Part shown: positions 30,101-40,415 of the stretch, in pieces | Layout: each line of letters begins with the position of its first letter | Position numbering within the stretch: position 1 is the stretch's first letter | DNA from: Closterium sp. Naga37s-1 | Lineage: Eukaryota; Streptophyta; Zygnematophyceae; Desmidiales; Closteriaceae | Assembly (NCBI GenBank): GCA_947471745.1 | Contig: CANJKZ010000977.1 | Coordinates: 2,026,501 to 2,090,500, forward strand | Direction of reading: 5' to 3' | DNA: 64,000 bases | Made by a program: the position numbers and the translations under genes | The notes under the pieces: model-generated | Told to the model about the DNA's origin: nothing | The model's input: only the letters and a program-made list of their open reading frames with translations | Database searches by the model: none

Positions 30101-32980
30101 TAGTGCGGTACAGTGCGGTGCAGTGGTACGGTACAGAATGCTGTTGTATGGTGTGGCATCCTTTGGTTATGATGTGTGGGTGGATGCCAAGCTGCAGCTC
30201 GTGCAGGACCCCTACATGATCCTTGAGAGGTGCGGTGCGGTGCTGTGTGCTGCGAGTATGGTGCGGTGCGGTAGAGTATGGTATCGTGTGGTGCTGTATC
30301 CTTGTGTTACAATGTCTGGGTGGACGCCAAGCGGCAGCTCATGCAGGACCCCTACGTTATCCTTGTAAGGTATGTTGCGGTGGAGTACGGTGCTGTATGG
30401 TCATGTTTGGACGATCTCGAAGCACTACAAGCGGTTTGACGTGTTTGTTGAGGCGGAGGCGAACAAGGCTCTTGCACCCTCATCCACCCACTTCCACCCA
30501 TCCCCACCCATTACCACCCATTATCACCCCGGCGCACCCCCTCTCGCACCTACAGGTTCCTGTGGCGGGGCAACTTCTCGTGGGCCATATCGAAGCACTA
30601 CAAGCGGTTTGACGTGTTCGTTGATGCGGAGGCCAACAAGTCTCACGCACCCACTCCCACCCATCCCCACCCATTGCTGCCCCTGTGCACTCCCTCTAGG
30701 TTCCTCTGGCGCGGGAATTTCTCGTGGGCGATCTCGAAGCACTACAAGCGGTGTGACGTGTTTGTGGAGGCGGAGGCCAACAAGGTTCATTCACCCACTT
30801 CCACCCATCCCCACCCATCACCACCCCATACATGCACCCACCCACCCAACCCTCTTCTTCTGCCCTTAGATTCCTGTGGCGGGGCAACTTCTCGTGGGCG
30901 ATCTCGAAGCACTACAAGCGGTTTGACGTGTTCGTTGAGGCGGAGGCCAACAAGGCGGCGGGGAAGTATCGCAACGCGAGCATCGACGAGCAGATGGAGG
31001 TGTATCGCAGTGATGGCATGACGCCCTTTTCCGAGGACAAGATGCCCATCATCAGTGGTAGGTGCTTGGATAGCTGTGGTGGGTGCTTGCTTGTTGATGG
31101 GTGTTTTGCTGTGGTGGGTGGTCTGATACCTCTCTTCTTTCCCTGCTGCTGCCCCACCATCCACACAACCCAACCAAACATGCCTGGCCTGGGTGTGTGA
31201 TCATGCATGCGAGAGCACACAGCACTGAGCAACCTCATGGCGTGCCTGTGGTTCAACGAGGCACACACCGCGCGGCATGTTCATCTTCCCCTCCTCCCTT
31301 ATCACCCCGTTCACCACAGATGTGCCCGAGGGGTGTGTGATCATGCGCGAGCACACAGCTCTGAGCAATCTGATGGCGTGCCTCTGGTTCAACGAGGTCG
31401 ATCGATTCACGTCCCGCGACCAGCTCAGTGTGTCTTCATCATTCCTCTTCCCCCCTACCATCCCACCACCCACACCACACCATCAACGCAGACGTCCCTG
31501 AAGGGTGTGTGATAATGCGCGAGCACACGGCTCTCAGCAACCTGATGGCGTGCCTGTGGTTCAACGAGGTGGATCGCTTCACGTCCCGCGACCAGCTCAG
31601 CTTTGGGTACACGAGGGACAAGATCTGCCGCAGCGTGCCCGCCTGGCGCCTCAACATGTTTCTCGACTGCGAGCGCCGCAACTTCGTGGTTCAGGTCGGT
31701 GCTCTGCGGTGCAGGTCGGTGCTCTGTGGTACAGGGCAGTGCTCTGCGGTTCAGGGCAGTGCTCTGCGGTTCAGGGCAGTGCTCTGCGGTTCAAGTCAGT
31801 CATCCTGCTCTCTCCCCTTTGCTTTTCGCTCTCTCACATGGTCATGCGTTTTCTGTGGTGCTGTGCATCCCTTCCCCCATTCTCCCCTCTCCTTCCTTTC
31901 CTCCCCTCCTCCATCGCCTCTCTGAGGCTCCACGGCTCCGCCACCGCTCCTGCTCTCTCCTGCTCACTGTACCGTGTCTGTCGCTCTCACACACACAGGC
32001 ACGCGTTTTCTCTGGTGCTGTGCAATGTGCATTTCTTCCCCCCTCTCCTCTCCCCCCTTTCCGCTCCCCCCCCTCCCCTTCTTTCCCCATTCCCCCCTCC
32101 CCCCTTCTATCACAAGGATGTGCTAATCTCCATGGCTCCTCCACCGCTCCTGCTCTTGCTCTCCCCACTGGTGCTGTGCCTCCTTCCCCCCTACAGGGCT
32201 ATCACAAGGACGTGCTGATTCAGAAGCTCGATGGCTCCCCCTGCTCTTCCCTCATGCTCTCCCACACATTGCCCCCCCTCCCCCCCTCCCATCCCCTGCC
32301 TTCCCCCTACAGGGCTATCACAAGGACGTGCTGATTCAGAGGCTCAACGGCCCCCCCTGCTCTCTCCCCCTCTCTGCTTGTCTCTCTCACACGCAGTCAC
32401 GTGCTCCTTGTGGTGCTGTGCATTTCCCCTCCCCTCCCCTCCCCTCCCATCCCCCCCACAGGGCTATCACAAGGACGTGCTGATTCAGAAGCTCAATGGA
32501 TCGTCCACCGCTCCTGCTCTTGCCCTTCCCTCTGCTTTAACTGCTGCTGCGGCTGCTGACGGTGCTGGTGCTGGTGCTGCTGGTACTAGTGATTCCTTTG
32601 CTGCTGCGTCTGGTGCTGCTACTGATTCTGACCCTAATTCTGCTGCTGCCAGTGGTGGTGTGTTTTTGAGAGAGGGGCAGAGGGAGGAAGGTTCCAGGCA
32701 GCAGCTGCAGCAGGAAGGGCAACACCTAAACGAGGGGGAGAAGGTGGAGGAGGGGGAGGAGGACGGTGAGGAGCAGGAACAGGAAAGAGGCAAAAATGAA
32801 AGGAGGCTTTTGGGGCGTGACGCGAGGGAGGGGGAGCGTGAATGGGAGGGGGAGGAGAGCAGGAGGAAGCGTGACTTCAATACCAGAGATATTAAATGGG
32901 AAGAAAGATGGAAGGATGTGGATATAATGAGCGGGTTGGACGGGGAAGGGAATGCACTAACACGAGAATTTAGGGTGTAG
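24102..32980 (+). CDS. DUF616 / MUCI70-TOD1-like type II membrane protein (putative Golgi glycosyltransferase)
   Basis: Plant DUF616 members such as MUCI70 act in Golgi polysaccharide synthesis; TOD1 was described as a ceramidase, so the activity here is inferred. Nine exons: 24102-24384, 24843-25547, 26741-26966, 27503-27612, 28018-28223, 29979-30082, 30870-31057, 31492-31694, 32462-32980. They total 847 residues, all in phase. Residues about 65-81 form one transmembrane anchor. A disordered acidic then Lys-rich stem follows, then the DUF616 domain: CYLPLP, HCGFVWGG, CFVMFVDHTTFTEF, VVVHNPPYRDPRRTGK, HRLFPNVQFSMWVDAKLQL, FDVFVEAEANKAAGKYRNAS, DVPEGCVIMREHTALSNLMA, CLWFNEVDRFTSRDQLSF, MFLDCERRNFVVQGYH. 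The tail is acidic. Nearly every intron carries partial copies of the adjacent exons. Confidence 0.93.
24328..24620 (+). repeat. Three tandem copies of the exon 1 end + donor of the DUF616 gene
   Basis: About 60 bp encoding STIFVVKDLRFSGQPQQPQ plus the GTACTA donor occur at 24328-24390, 24447-24512 and 24555-24620. The second copy is preceded by a perfect junction palindrome. The third is preceded by TTTCGAGAATTCTCAAAC (24535-24552), with two differences from consensus. Only the first copy is exonic. Confidence 0.92.
24418..24435 (+). repeat. Perfect 18-bp junction palindrome
   Basis: TTTTGAGGCGCCTCAAAA; with flanking C and G it is perfect over 20 bp. It lies between copies 1 and 2 of the duplicated exon 1 end. 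Confidence 0.9.
25548..25868 (+). repeat. 31/32-bp minisatellite made of the exon 2 splice donor
   Basis: The array begins exactly at the exon 2 donor (GTGAGTACCTAGGG). About ten units each carry (A/G)TGAGTGCC followed by a CCACTAGACC segment. The last five keep ACGTGAGTGCC, an intact donor-like site; the earlier ones mostly read ACATGAGTGCC. Confidence 0.93.
26251..27296 (+). repeat. Copies of DUF616 exon 3 on both sides of the real exon
   Basis: Acceptor + 5' copies start at 26251 and 26500. The first has a C-run that breaks the frame. 3' + donor copies lie at 27064-27196 and 27248-27293. The junction before the 27064 copy contains GATGAGTCAACTCAACAG (27042-27059). The real exon is 26741-26966. 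Confidence 0.88.
27388..27857 (+). repeat. Copies of DUF616 exon 4 boundaries
   Basis: A 5' fragment (27388-27445) breaks at ACATTTCGAACTGAAATG, itself near-palindromic. 3' + donor copies are at about 27666-27731 and 27790-27854. The real exon is 27503-27612. Confidence 0.85.
28309..28326 (+). repeat. Junction palindrome TTTTGAGAGTCGTCAAAA
   Basis: One difference from the consensus. It joins unrelated intron sequence to the second copy of exon 5 (CGTTTCGTGATGTTTGTGG). Confidence 0.8.
28328..29063 (+). repeat. Four partial copies of DUF616 exon 5
   Basis: Copies at 28328-28473, 28574-28727, about 28800-28874 and 28977-29063 repeat parts of FVMFVDHTTFTEFIRDGTLK and VVVHNPPYRDPRRTGK, several with donors. 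A spacer of about 90 bp rich in GAGCAGTTGAG is also repeated (28488 and 28887), so compound duplications occurred. Confidence 0.88.
29074..29441. repeat. Long inverted repeat built from an armadillo-repeat gene fragment
   Basis: Arms 29074-29248 and 29269-29441 are inverted copies, roughly 85-90% alike by eye, with a 20-nt loop. The left arm encodes ENATRLLENLAVDNEARLKI, an ARM-repeat sequence, then a GTATGG donor, an intron and the next TGCAG acceptor, so the source was genomic DNA and not mRNA. It lies in intron 5 of the DUF616 gene; transcribed, it would form a hairpin of about 170 bp. Confidence 0.9.
29643..30375 (+). repeat. Copies of DUF616 exon 6 boundaries
   Basis: Degenerate 5' copies at about 29650-29712 and 29820-29886 lie upstream. 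3' copies with donor at 30172-30232 and 30310-30372 lie downstream of the real exon (29979-30082). All retain the SMWVDAKLQLVQDPYMILE core in part. Confidence 0.85.
30402..30785 (+). repeat. Three copies of the 5' part of DUF616 exon 7
   Basis: Copies at about 30402-30466, 30556-30642 and 30699-30785 encode FLWRGNFSWAISKHYKRFDV plus VEAEANK, followed by CACCCA-rich intron sequence. They precede the real exon (30870-31057). Confidence 0.88.
31189..31430 (+). repeat. Two copies of the 5' part of DUF616 exon 8
   Basis: Copies at about 31189-31262 and 31319-31430 repeat CVIMREHTALSNLMACLWFN; the second retains an ACAG acceptor. The real exon is 31492-31694. Confidence 0.87.
32104..32352 (+). repeat. 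Three copies of the 5' part of DUF616 exon 9
   Basis: Short copies near 32104, 32198 and 32310 of acceptor plus GYHKDVLIQKL, separated by pyrimidine-rich intron. The real last exon begins at 32462. Confidence 0.85.
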
Positions 32981-35492
32981 AGCTGAGACTTCGGCTTGCA
33001 GATTCAGGGTTTATGTGCTAACATGTTAGAGCCAAAATTGTGAGGATTACTGGGTTTTTTTTCCGGAATGGATGTAGGGTGTTCTTCTGCAAGGACGAAA
33101 CAACTACGCGAACAAAATAGTGAGGAAGGAACCCGAAGCACTTCGAGATTCAAGAGATGCCATGGGCCATGAACTATTGTTTAGGTAATTATATACCTTC
33201 ACCATTTGACACAGCCAAGTACACTTACGGTAACATTAGAGCGGGTCAACATGAGTTTCGCTTAGAGTTCACGAATCTCTGTTTAGGCTGGTGAGCTACG
33301 GTTCGGATCGAGGGAGCATGTAACCGCTCTACAGTGCACAGCAACGTACGCAACCGCTTCTGCTGAACGGAAATGAACCTGAGTGTACAGGTTGAGGTAC
33401 TGTAGTGTGTGAGGGATGGGGTTTGGCGTGGCGTGACGTGAAAGCTTGTTGGCAAGGCATGCCATCCATCCTGTGGATGCGGAATTCTAACCGTAAAAAA
33501 TGTGACCGAGGCTATTGTCGCATCTTCGCTGGGGCGGGATGGCGGGGGTAGAATTGCTGCAGGAGGAAGGAAGTCCTTACTTGAAATCTTGCTGCCCAGA
33601 TGGGAAAATGTGTTGCTGCTGTTGTCCCAGGTCTTGATTATCATGTCAATTTACAGTAACATAATGGAGCAAAAATGTCTACATTACTTCGAGATTTGCG
33701 CCATGTCAGCAGTTCTGGTTTGAACCCGTCGACGTGGCTTCAAGTCTGTGGCTGCAACATCTGTTCATAGTTCGTGTCATTTACGGAACATCAGCATGAT
33801 ATGCTCGCTGCGCATGTGTAAACAAGGTTTCGTCGACGGTTTGTGGACTGTAAACTGTTCTATGAAAGACTCGCTAAGGAGTGGAGGCGGCAGAAAACGG
33901 GAACCACACCACCTGAAAGCTGGCAAACAAACTTGTACCTCTGGCATTTCTGGTGAATTTTCATCAGTTGTGTTTCCATTTTGCGGACCACTCTTCTCCT
34001 TCCTTGATTTCCACTCTGGTAACGGGCAAAAAAACAGAGCCGGAACTTAGAGCTTGAACATTCACGTAGCAAAACCAGCCTTTCCTAGAGGGAGTTGTGC
34101 CCACACAAAAACCACGTAGAGGGAGTTGTGTCCATCAGGAAATACACACTGAGTGGAATGAATGTTTCGGACTCAGTTCGTGCAATTTTCCGGCGGCCAA
34201 TGTGATGATATTTTATGTATCTGGCCAATTTTATGTATCGCTCAAGGCGTCCCTTCATTTCATACCCTGAAATATCGTTTCTCTACCCAAATGCACCAAA
34301 TTATTCGGTAACAACAACTCCAGCCAGACCTCGTAATTCGAGGAATGAGCCGGTTTCTGCCGTGCACCCAACCCAACCAACCAAAGGACATCCAAGAATG
34401 TGCACAAGAACCTTCATAAATACGAAAACGATTCACCAATGATGACGGAGATTTGGCGAGTTGGTTGGTGCTGCTGCTGCAGATACGACTGAGGCAGGCG
34501 GGCGAGGGAAAAGGGGAGGTTGGGGAGAAAGGGGGGAGAATGGAGGAGGAAAAGCACATAGGGGGAGCGGGGGGGGGGGGGGAAGGGGGGGTGGTGGAAG
34601 GAGTGAGGGGGAAAAGGGGAAGGAGGAGGAAGGGGCCCCCTCACCTCCAGACAGGACAAACACAACCCATTTCAGTGCTCATTTTACTGTACACCTAGGT
34701 CGGTCGATAGGTTTTGGTGCTTGCTCGATTTTTCGTGACGAAATTTCCTCACCGTGCGGAAGATAACGGAAGTAACCGTTTTCGGCCGGCCACCCGCCGG
34801 ATCGAGGGACTCAGGCGAAATCGTAGCAGTTGTTGGTTTGGGGGAACCATGTTGGGGTTGGGTGGGGTTGGATTGGGGCTGGGCTGGGCTGGATTGTACA
34901 GCAATCAGAAGTCACGCATGGGGGGGCAAGGGCCACCCTGTTGTCACGCGCGGGATGAGGCAGCCTTTTTTATTTCTCCGCTTAGCTGGCGATGATCTCG
35001 TTGTTGTCGCGCGGCCGCTACATGCCCGGCCACCCAGGAGGGCGCGCACAGCTGGCTGGCAAACTGGCATCCCAGGCGTGGCCCACCCTGCCGGTCCCAA
35101 ACCCAAACCGATAAAATTCCCGAACCTGAGTCGTCTTCTTGCCGCACCTCTTGATCGATGAGGGTTTGGCTGGGATGGGGGGAAGTGCCCGTCCCATCCC
35201 GGCAGTGGCCAGATCCGAAGACAATCGTTTGCCAGAAGAAATCAGGAAACTGCAACTGGCTCTTTCATGCAACTGACTCTTTTGTGATTGGTCCCACTGC
35301 AAGAACTTAGTAGGACTGCAAACATGCGTTCAACGGGAAAAGTGCTGTGAATGCGGCAAACCCCTCTCGAGTCGAGTAGCAGTGCCAAATGCGTTAGTAG
35401 TAACACGGGAACCTCTGGTCATGCGTTAGTACTACTAGTAGTAGTAATTGTCTGATCGCACCGCCGCCGCTTCAATCTAGTGATACCGCGAA
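32981..35492. other. Intergenic region between DUF616 and WRC genes
   Basis: No recognised gene in 2.5 kb. Holds the 3' UTR of the DUF616 gene, a purine-only stretch with a run of over a dozen G (about 34500-34635) able to form G-quadruplexes, and the presumed promoter of the WRC gene. Confidence 0.55.
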
Positions 35493-35690
35493 ATGCGGAT
35501 ACGGAAACGGCTTGCTCAAATAGCCGCCGCCGGCGGCGGGGTGTACTACTACAACCCCAGCGCCAGTGGCGCCATTGCAGCCTGCAACACTTGCGATCTT
35601 TCAATGCCGGCGATTCGGGCGGATGATCGGGAAGTTCCGCTGGAAGCCGCAGCAGCACGCGTTCGTCTAGAAAACCGAAACTCTCGTCAC
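35493..35690 (+). CDS. Candidate first exon of the WRC-domain gene
   Basis: Begins MRIRKRLAQIAAAGGG, which resembles the MRIRK start I recall for plant WRC-domain proteins, and continues YYYNPSASGAIAACN. The donor could not be chosen, so the right boundary is approximate. If correct, intron 1 holds the CCCT/CA tract at 36443-37033. Confidence 0.35.
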
Positions 35691-36442
35691 GACTACCACG
35701 TGGCGCCAAATCAGCACGAATGCGCCGCAATTTCTGAAAAGCAGCACCACGGTGAATCCGAGAGGTCTCACAACCAGGCGGCATTATCACGGCACTTGCC
35801 ACCGCCAGCATCATACCGTCGTGATGATGGTGGTACTATCAGCGATCCAGGGAACCCTACCATGCTGTTTAGCCATCATCATCAACATCCGTTGCCGAAT
35901 CGCGGACGTCACTCGTCCACATCATGCTCATCAGCGAGCGGGTAAACACCTCAGTGTTCATGCAGATTTGATATCAAGATTGCAGAGAAGTCCAGATTTT
36001 GACCTTGCAAGCGGCTGTGAGATCGGTCTACCCCAATCTTTTCTTGAGTTGACTCATAATTTGATCCTGCAAGCGGCGCCGGGTGTGACAGCTACGTCGA
36101 CCCCCTTTCCCTACGTCTCCGCCTTGTCTCTCTCTAACGGCCCTTGGATTGATATAGGCGTAAAGATACAGACATGCATTGTCTCTCTCAAATGGTCCTT
36201 TTCATTGATTCACTGATTCATTAAATTCATGGCGGTATACAGACAATGAAGGTGAGTTCAATCAAGCAAGGCCTTGTCTTTAAGGGCATCCTACTCCCGT
36301 CATAGCTACTACCTATGCCGTCTGGGGGAGCTCCACCGCAGGCTCGCAGACTGTCAGTCTCCAGCTAGCTCCAGAGTACGGCGAAGCAGCCCCCGAGGGA
36401 CATGGCTTCCGGGTTCTCACCCTCCCTCCATTCCTCCCTTTC

Positions 36443-36973
36443 AAACGGTCCATGTATCCCTCCCTCCCTCCCTCCGTCTCTCCTCCCTCCGTCTCTCCTC
36501 CCTCCCTCCCTCCCTCCCTCCCTCCCTCCCTCCCTCCCTCCCTCCCTCCCTCCCTCCCTCCCTCCCTCCCTCCCTCCCTCCCTCCCTCCCTCCCTCCCTC
36601 CCTCCGTCCCTCCCTCCGTCCGTCCCTCCGTCCGTCCCTCCCTCCGTCCCTCCCTCCGTCCCTCCCACAGTCCCTCCGTCTCTCCCTCCCTCCCTCCCTC
36701 CCTCCCTCCCTCCCTCCCTCCCTCCCTCCCTCCCTCCCTCCCTCCCTCCCTCCCTCCCTCTCTCCCTCCCTCCCTCCCTCCCTCCCTACCGCCCTCCCTC
36801 CCTCCCACTTTCCGTCCCTCCCTCCCTCCCTCGCTCGCTCCCTCCCTCCCTCCCTCCCTCCCTCCCTCTCTCCCTCCCTCGCTCCCTCCCTCCCTCATCC
36901 CTCCCTCCCTCCCTCCCTCCCTCCCTCCCTCCCTCCCTCCCTCCCTCCCTCCCTCCCTCCCTCCCTCGCTCTT

Positions 36974-37033
<60 letters not shown>
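36443..37033 (+). repeat. (CCCT)n tract followed by (CA)n
   Basis: About 530 bp of nearly pure CCCT/CCGT repeats, then about 29 CA repeats (36975-37033). It can form i-motif or triplex structures and produces long meaningless PPSLPPSL or GREGG reading frames. Confidence 0.95.
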
Positions 37034-37036
<3 letters not shown>

Positions 37037-37542
37037 CTTTTTGAGGTGGTTGGGAGGGGGAGGGAAGGGGAGGGAACAGGGGATGCTGAGGTCTTATGTC
37101 TGCCAGTACTGCTATTACTGCTGAGCCTAAGCATCAAAGGACAGCAGATGTGTGATGCACCATACCTTTGCACCACACGTGCCGCTTTCACTTGCACGGG
37201 AAGTTGTACCATATTGTGGTGGGGAGTGTTGGGGTGCAGAGGAATGTGTGGTGAAGATGTTCAGAAGAGTGTGTCTTGGAAGCGGGTGCCGGTTATCATG
37301 TGGTGCGACAGTTTTTAAGAAGCTCCTTTCGCGCGTGTCCTAGTCATCATGCTCCTTGCGCCTTCTCTCAACAACCTACCATGATCCACATGCACTACTG
37401 CATTCAACCAATATCACATTGCTAACATGTGAGCAATATCACCCTGCGGTGACACATGCAGCACATTGTCAACCATCGTGTTACTGACGGCGCTTCTCAC
37501 ATTGAGCACCCTGCACGGGTCCGGAGACTCTGCAGGCACCAG

Positions 37543-37626
37543 CGGTTGAGGCACCACGAAGAGGCCCGTCGCCTTTTGAGGCGCCTCAAAAGTCATCGGT
37601 TGAGGCACCACGAAGAGGCCCGTCGC
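37543..37626 (+). repeat. 30-bp direct repeat flanking a perfect junction palindrome
   Basis: A 30-bp sequence beginning CGGTTGAGGCACC occurs at 37543-37572 and 37597-37626, identical by eye. The 24-bp insert between contains TTTTGAGGCGCCTCAAAA (37574-37591). This is the cleanest case of the palindrome sitting inside a tandem duplication. Confidence 0.92.
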
Positions 37627-37959
37627 AACCGCGGTTGCGGCATTCTGCTCATGCTTAGTATGCTTGGTGTGCAGGGCCGTGTTCCACGTGATTTTATGCT
37701 TCTCACCGCCATTCACACTGTGGTGCGCACCCCCCCTTTCCGCCATACTAAGCCCCTCCAGGTGCAGCTTAACTGGTGATCCTTATCAGGTTATAACTGG
37801 TGATCCTTATCACCGTCTCCATCACCAGCAGCAGCACCCTCATCTCCTCAAGGGCCTTATTCGTGGTCGATTTTAGGGCCTCGAAAGAAGTGTTTTACCC
37901 GCACAGAGTTACATTTTTCTGCACTCCCCCTGCTGCCCCATGACCATGCCCTTCCATGC

Positions 37960-38242
37960 GCAACCATCACCATCACCATCACCATCACCATCACCATCAC
38001 CATCACCTTCACCATCACCATCACCATCATCAGCAGAATCATCGCTTCAAGGGTCTTGTTGTGGCTATGTTTGCAGGTCTCAAGAGAGTTACTTTGCCCT
38101 CGCAACGTCATTCATCACCATTCAAATGACTGCAAATCCCCCACCCCTCCCTCCCCCCCTTCCACCACCCCCCCCCCCCCTTACCGTGTCCCTCCGTGCG
38201 CAGCTATAGTGGCCATCAGCATCAGCATCAGCATCAGCATCA
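37960..38242 (+). repeat. CATCAC and CATCAG trinucleotide-type repeats
   Basis: ACCATC units (37968-38026) and CATCAG units (38213-38242) encode His- or His/Gln-rich runs. The second is the start of the main WRC exon; the first may be a copy of that exon start. Confidence 0.7.
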
Positions 38243-40415
38243 CCGCGAGAGTGGGAAGTATGACGGCTGCTGTCCCGGTCAAGCTTGTGTCTGCCAGGAC
38301 CCTCTGGCATGCCAGCCTTCCGCCCGTCACGGCCTTCCGCTGCTCCAAGCTGCGACACAGCCTGCCGCACCAGTGGGATCAGCAGCATGTGCAGCAGCAG
38401 TGGCATCAGGAGTGTCTGCAGTAGCAGCAGCGACATTTGAGGCGCCTCAAATGTCTACCGCCCCTCACATCATTCCGCTGCGCCAAGATGCAACTGCAAC
38501 ACACCATGCGGCACCAGTGGGATCAGCAGCACCTGCAGAAGCTGTGTTGGCGGGTTCAACTCCCGCCGAAATGGCAGATTTAGCAACAGCGGCGGAATCA
38601 GCAGCACCACCAACACCAACGTTACCACCAGCAGTATCACCACCATTACCAACAGCATTATCAGCACCACCACCACCATTACAACCATTAGCAGCAGCAG
38701 CAGCTCCGGTAATTGCACTGACTGCAGCATCAATATCACCAGCACCTGCTACAATGGAACATGCAGACCCACAGCTACAAACATTGCTTCGGGAACTGAC
38801 AGTGACACAGCCAGCCCAAGCAGATGCTCTTGGGGCAGAAAGGAAGCAGCATGAGGCAGCAGTAAAGCGCAGGGGGGGCCGCCCGGGGCGGGTCAACATG
38901 AAGTTTCTCAAGGACCTTTTCTCATCCGAGTCTGCGTCACCCGAGCCTGCGTCACCCGAGCCTGCGTCACCCGAGCCTGCCTCACCCGAGCCTGCCTCAC
39001 CCGAGCCTGCCTCACCCGAGCCTGCCTCACCCGAGCCTGCCTCACCCGAGCCTGCGTCACCCGAGCCTGCCTCACACGAGCCTCCCTCACACGGGCCTGG
39101 CTCTCACGACCCCCCCTTACCCAAGGCGGGAACTAATATTGTTGCAGATTCAGCAGAAACCCCGCCGCTCCAATCCCCATCCACCATGCGTGGCAAAGTG
39201 AGAAAGCAGCCATGCATCCAGGCGCCTCAAAGGGAGACTCACGCCCCACCACTCCACCCACCCTCACCCCAGCCTGTCAGTGCCACACCAAGCAAGCGCC
39301 CCCGGAGCATCAGAGCCAGAGCTCCAAGCAGGCGTCACACCCATACAGCCCAGCTCCTGGTCCCCCCTAATTTGCCCTTTGAGTTGCCTGAAAAGCCGCC
39401 TCGCAGCCACAGAGCCAGAGACAGAGCCGCTAGCAGGCGTCGCACACAGGCAGCCCAGCAGCTGCTGCTTTCCCCTTCTCTTACATTGCATCGAGTGTGT
39501 TGCGCCTCTGATGCCGTTGCAGGTGATTGTGAGAGCGGCGGTGGAGGGGAGGAAGGGGAGAGGAGAGGTGGGAGGAGAGGCGAGAGGAGGGGTGAGAGGA
39601 GAAGTGAGAGGAGGGGAAAGAGAGGTGAGGGACTGGGAGGGAGGGGCGTTGGGGATGGAAATTTTGGTGGGGTGATGGAGTGTAGAGATGGGGATGGGGA
39701 GGGAGATGAGGGGCGTGATGGTGAGGTTGCAGAGGAGGTGACAGGTGCATTTTACGATGACTTGAGTGATGAAGGCTGGGTCAGCGAAGCTGCTTGTAAC
39801 GAGGATAGCAGCAGTGATTACAGTGAAGGGGCTGTGAGTGGGATCAGTGAGGAGGGCGAGGGAGACAGCGAGGATAGTGCTTCTGAACTGGGCAAGCGCA
39901 GGAGAGCAAGAGCTACACACAGAAATTCCGTTACGAGCAAGAAGAGACGGCAGAGGAAAGCCACCAAAGGGAATAAGAGAGACGGCTCAATACTGAGAGC
40001 ACAAGCCCCCGGGAGTGATGTCTCGGGTGGTAATTCCCCTGGGGGTATTACCCCTGGGAATGATACCCCTGGGGGCGCATTTACACAGTCGGTGACACGG
40101 CATTGCAGTCGAACGGATGGCAAGGGGTGGGTGTGTATGCGGATTCCGAGGCTGGGGTTCTCGCTGTGCGATCACCACATTGGGAAAGCGGCGAAGCTGG
40201 TGGCGAAAAAGCGGGAAGAGAAACTGGTTGCAGCTGCTGGGGACATTGAGGAAGGGGAGGACGGGGAGGACGGACAGGAAGGGGAAGAAGGGGAAGAAGG
40301 GGAAGGGTGTGATGGTGAAACGCAGCAGGGTGGAAAGAAGGAGAGGAGAGTGCACAGTCCGGAGAGTTATGCTGAGGGTAGGGAGATGCGGAGGGTGAGG
40401 AGAGTGAGACACTAG
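38203..40415 (+). CDS. WRC-domain protein (main and last exon)
   Basis: Plant-specific nuclear protein type; the WRC domain carries a C-x9-C-x10-C-x2-H zinc-binding pattern associated with DNA or protein contact in GRF and related proteins. Here it appears as [20 protein letters not shown] then FSLCDHH, about 110 residues from the C-terminus, and the spacing fits exactly. Upstream regions are His/Gln-rich, Ala/Pro-rich, a 15-bp repeat coding SPEPA, two basic RxxSRR segments, and a highly acidic stretch. The C-terminus is Glu/Gly-rich and basic. The acceptor at 38201-38202 sets the start of this exon; it needs a phase-2 upstream exon, not resolved. A junction palindrome (38433-38454) is read in frame inside this exon. 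Confidence 0.75.
38336..38560 (+). repeat. Duplication inside WRC coding sequence with a perfect 22-bp palindrome between copies
   Basis: Two diverged copies, each containing GCACCAGTGGGATCAGCAGC, start near 38338 and 38478 and code [12 protein letters not shown] sequence. Between them lies a 22-bp perfect palindrome (38433-38454) with core TTTGAGGCGCCTCAAA. The frame is kept, coding ATFEAPQMS. Confidence 0.8.
38926..39085 (+). repeat. 15-bp coding minisatellite (SPEPA)n
   Basis: About ten tandem units of GAGCCTGCCTCACCC within the WRC exon encode Ser-Pro-Glu-Pro-Ala; the last units are degenerate. The length keeps the frame. Confidence 0.93.

Noticed and set aside
35419..35814. Minus-strand frame opposite the candidate WRC first exon
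   Set aside because: No recognisable domain; the plus strand gives the MRIRKR start in front of a WRC gene in the same orientation.
36274..37124. PPSLPPSL and GREGG frames in the CCCT tract
   Set aside because: Simple-sequence translation on both strands, not genes.
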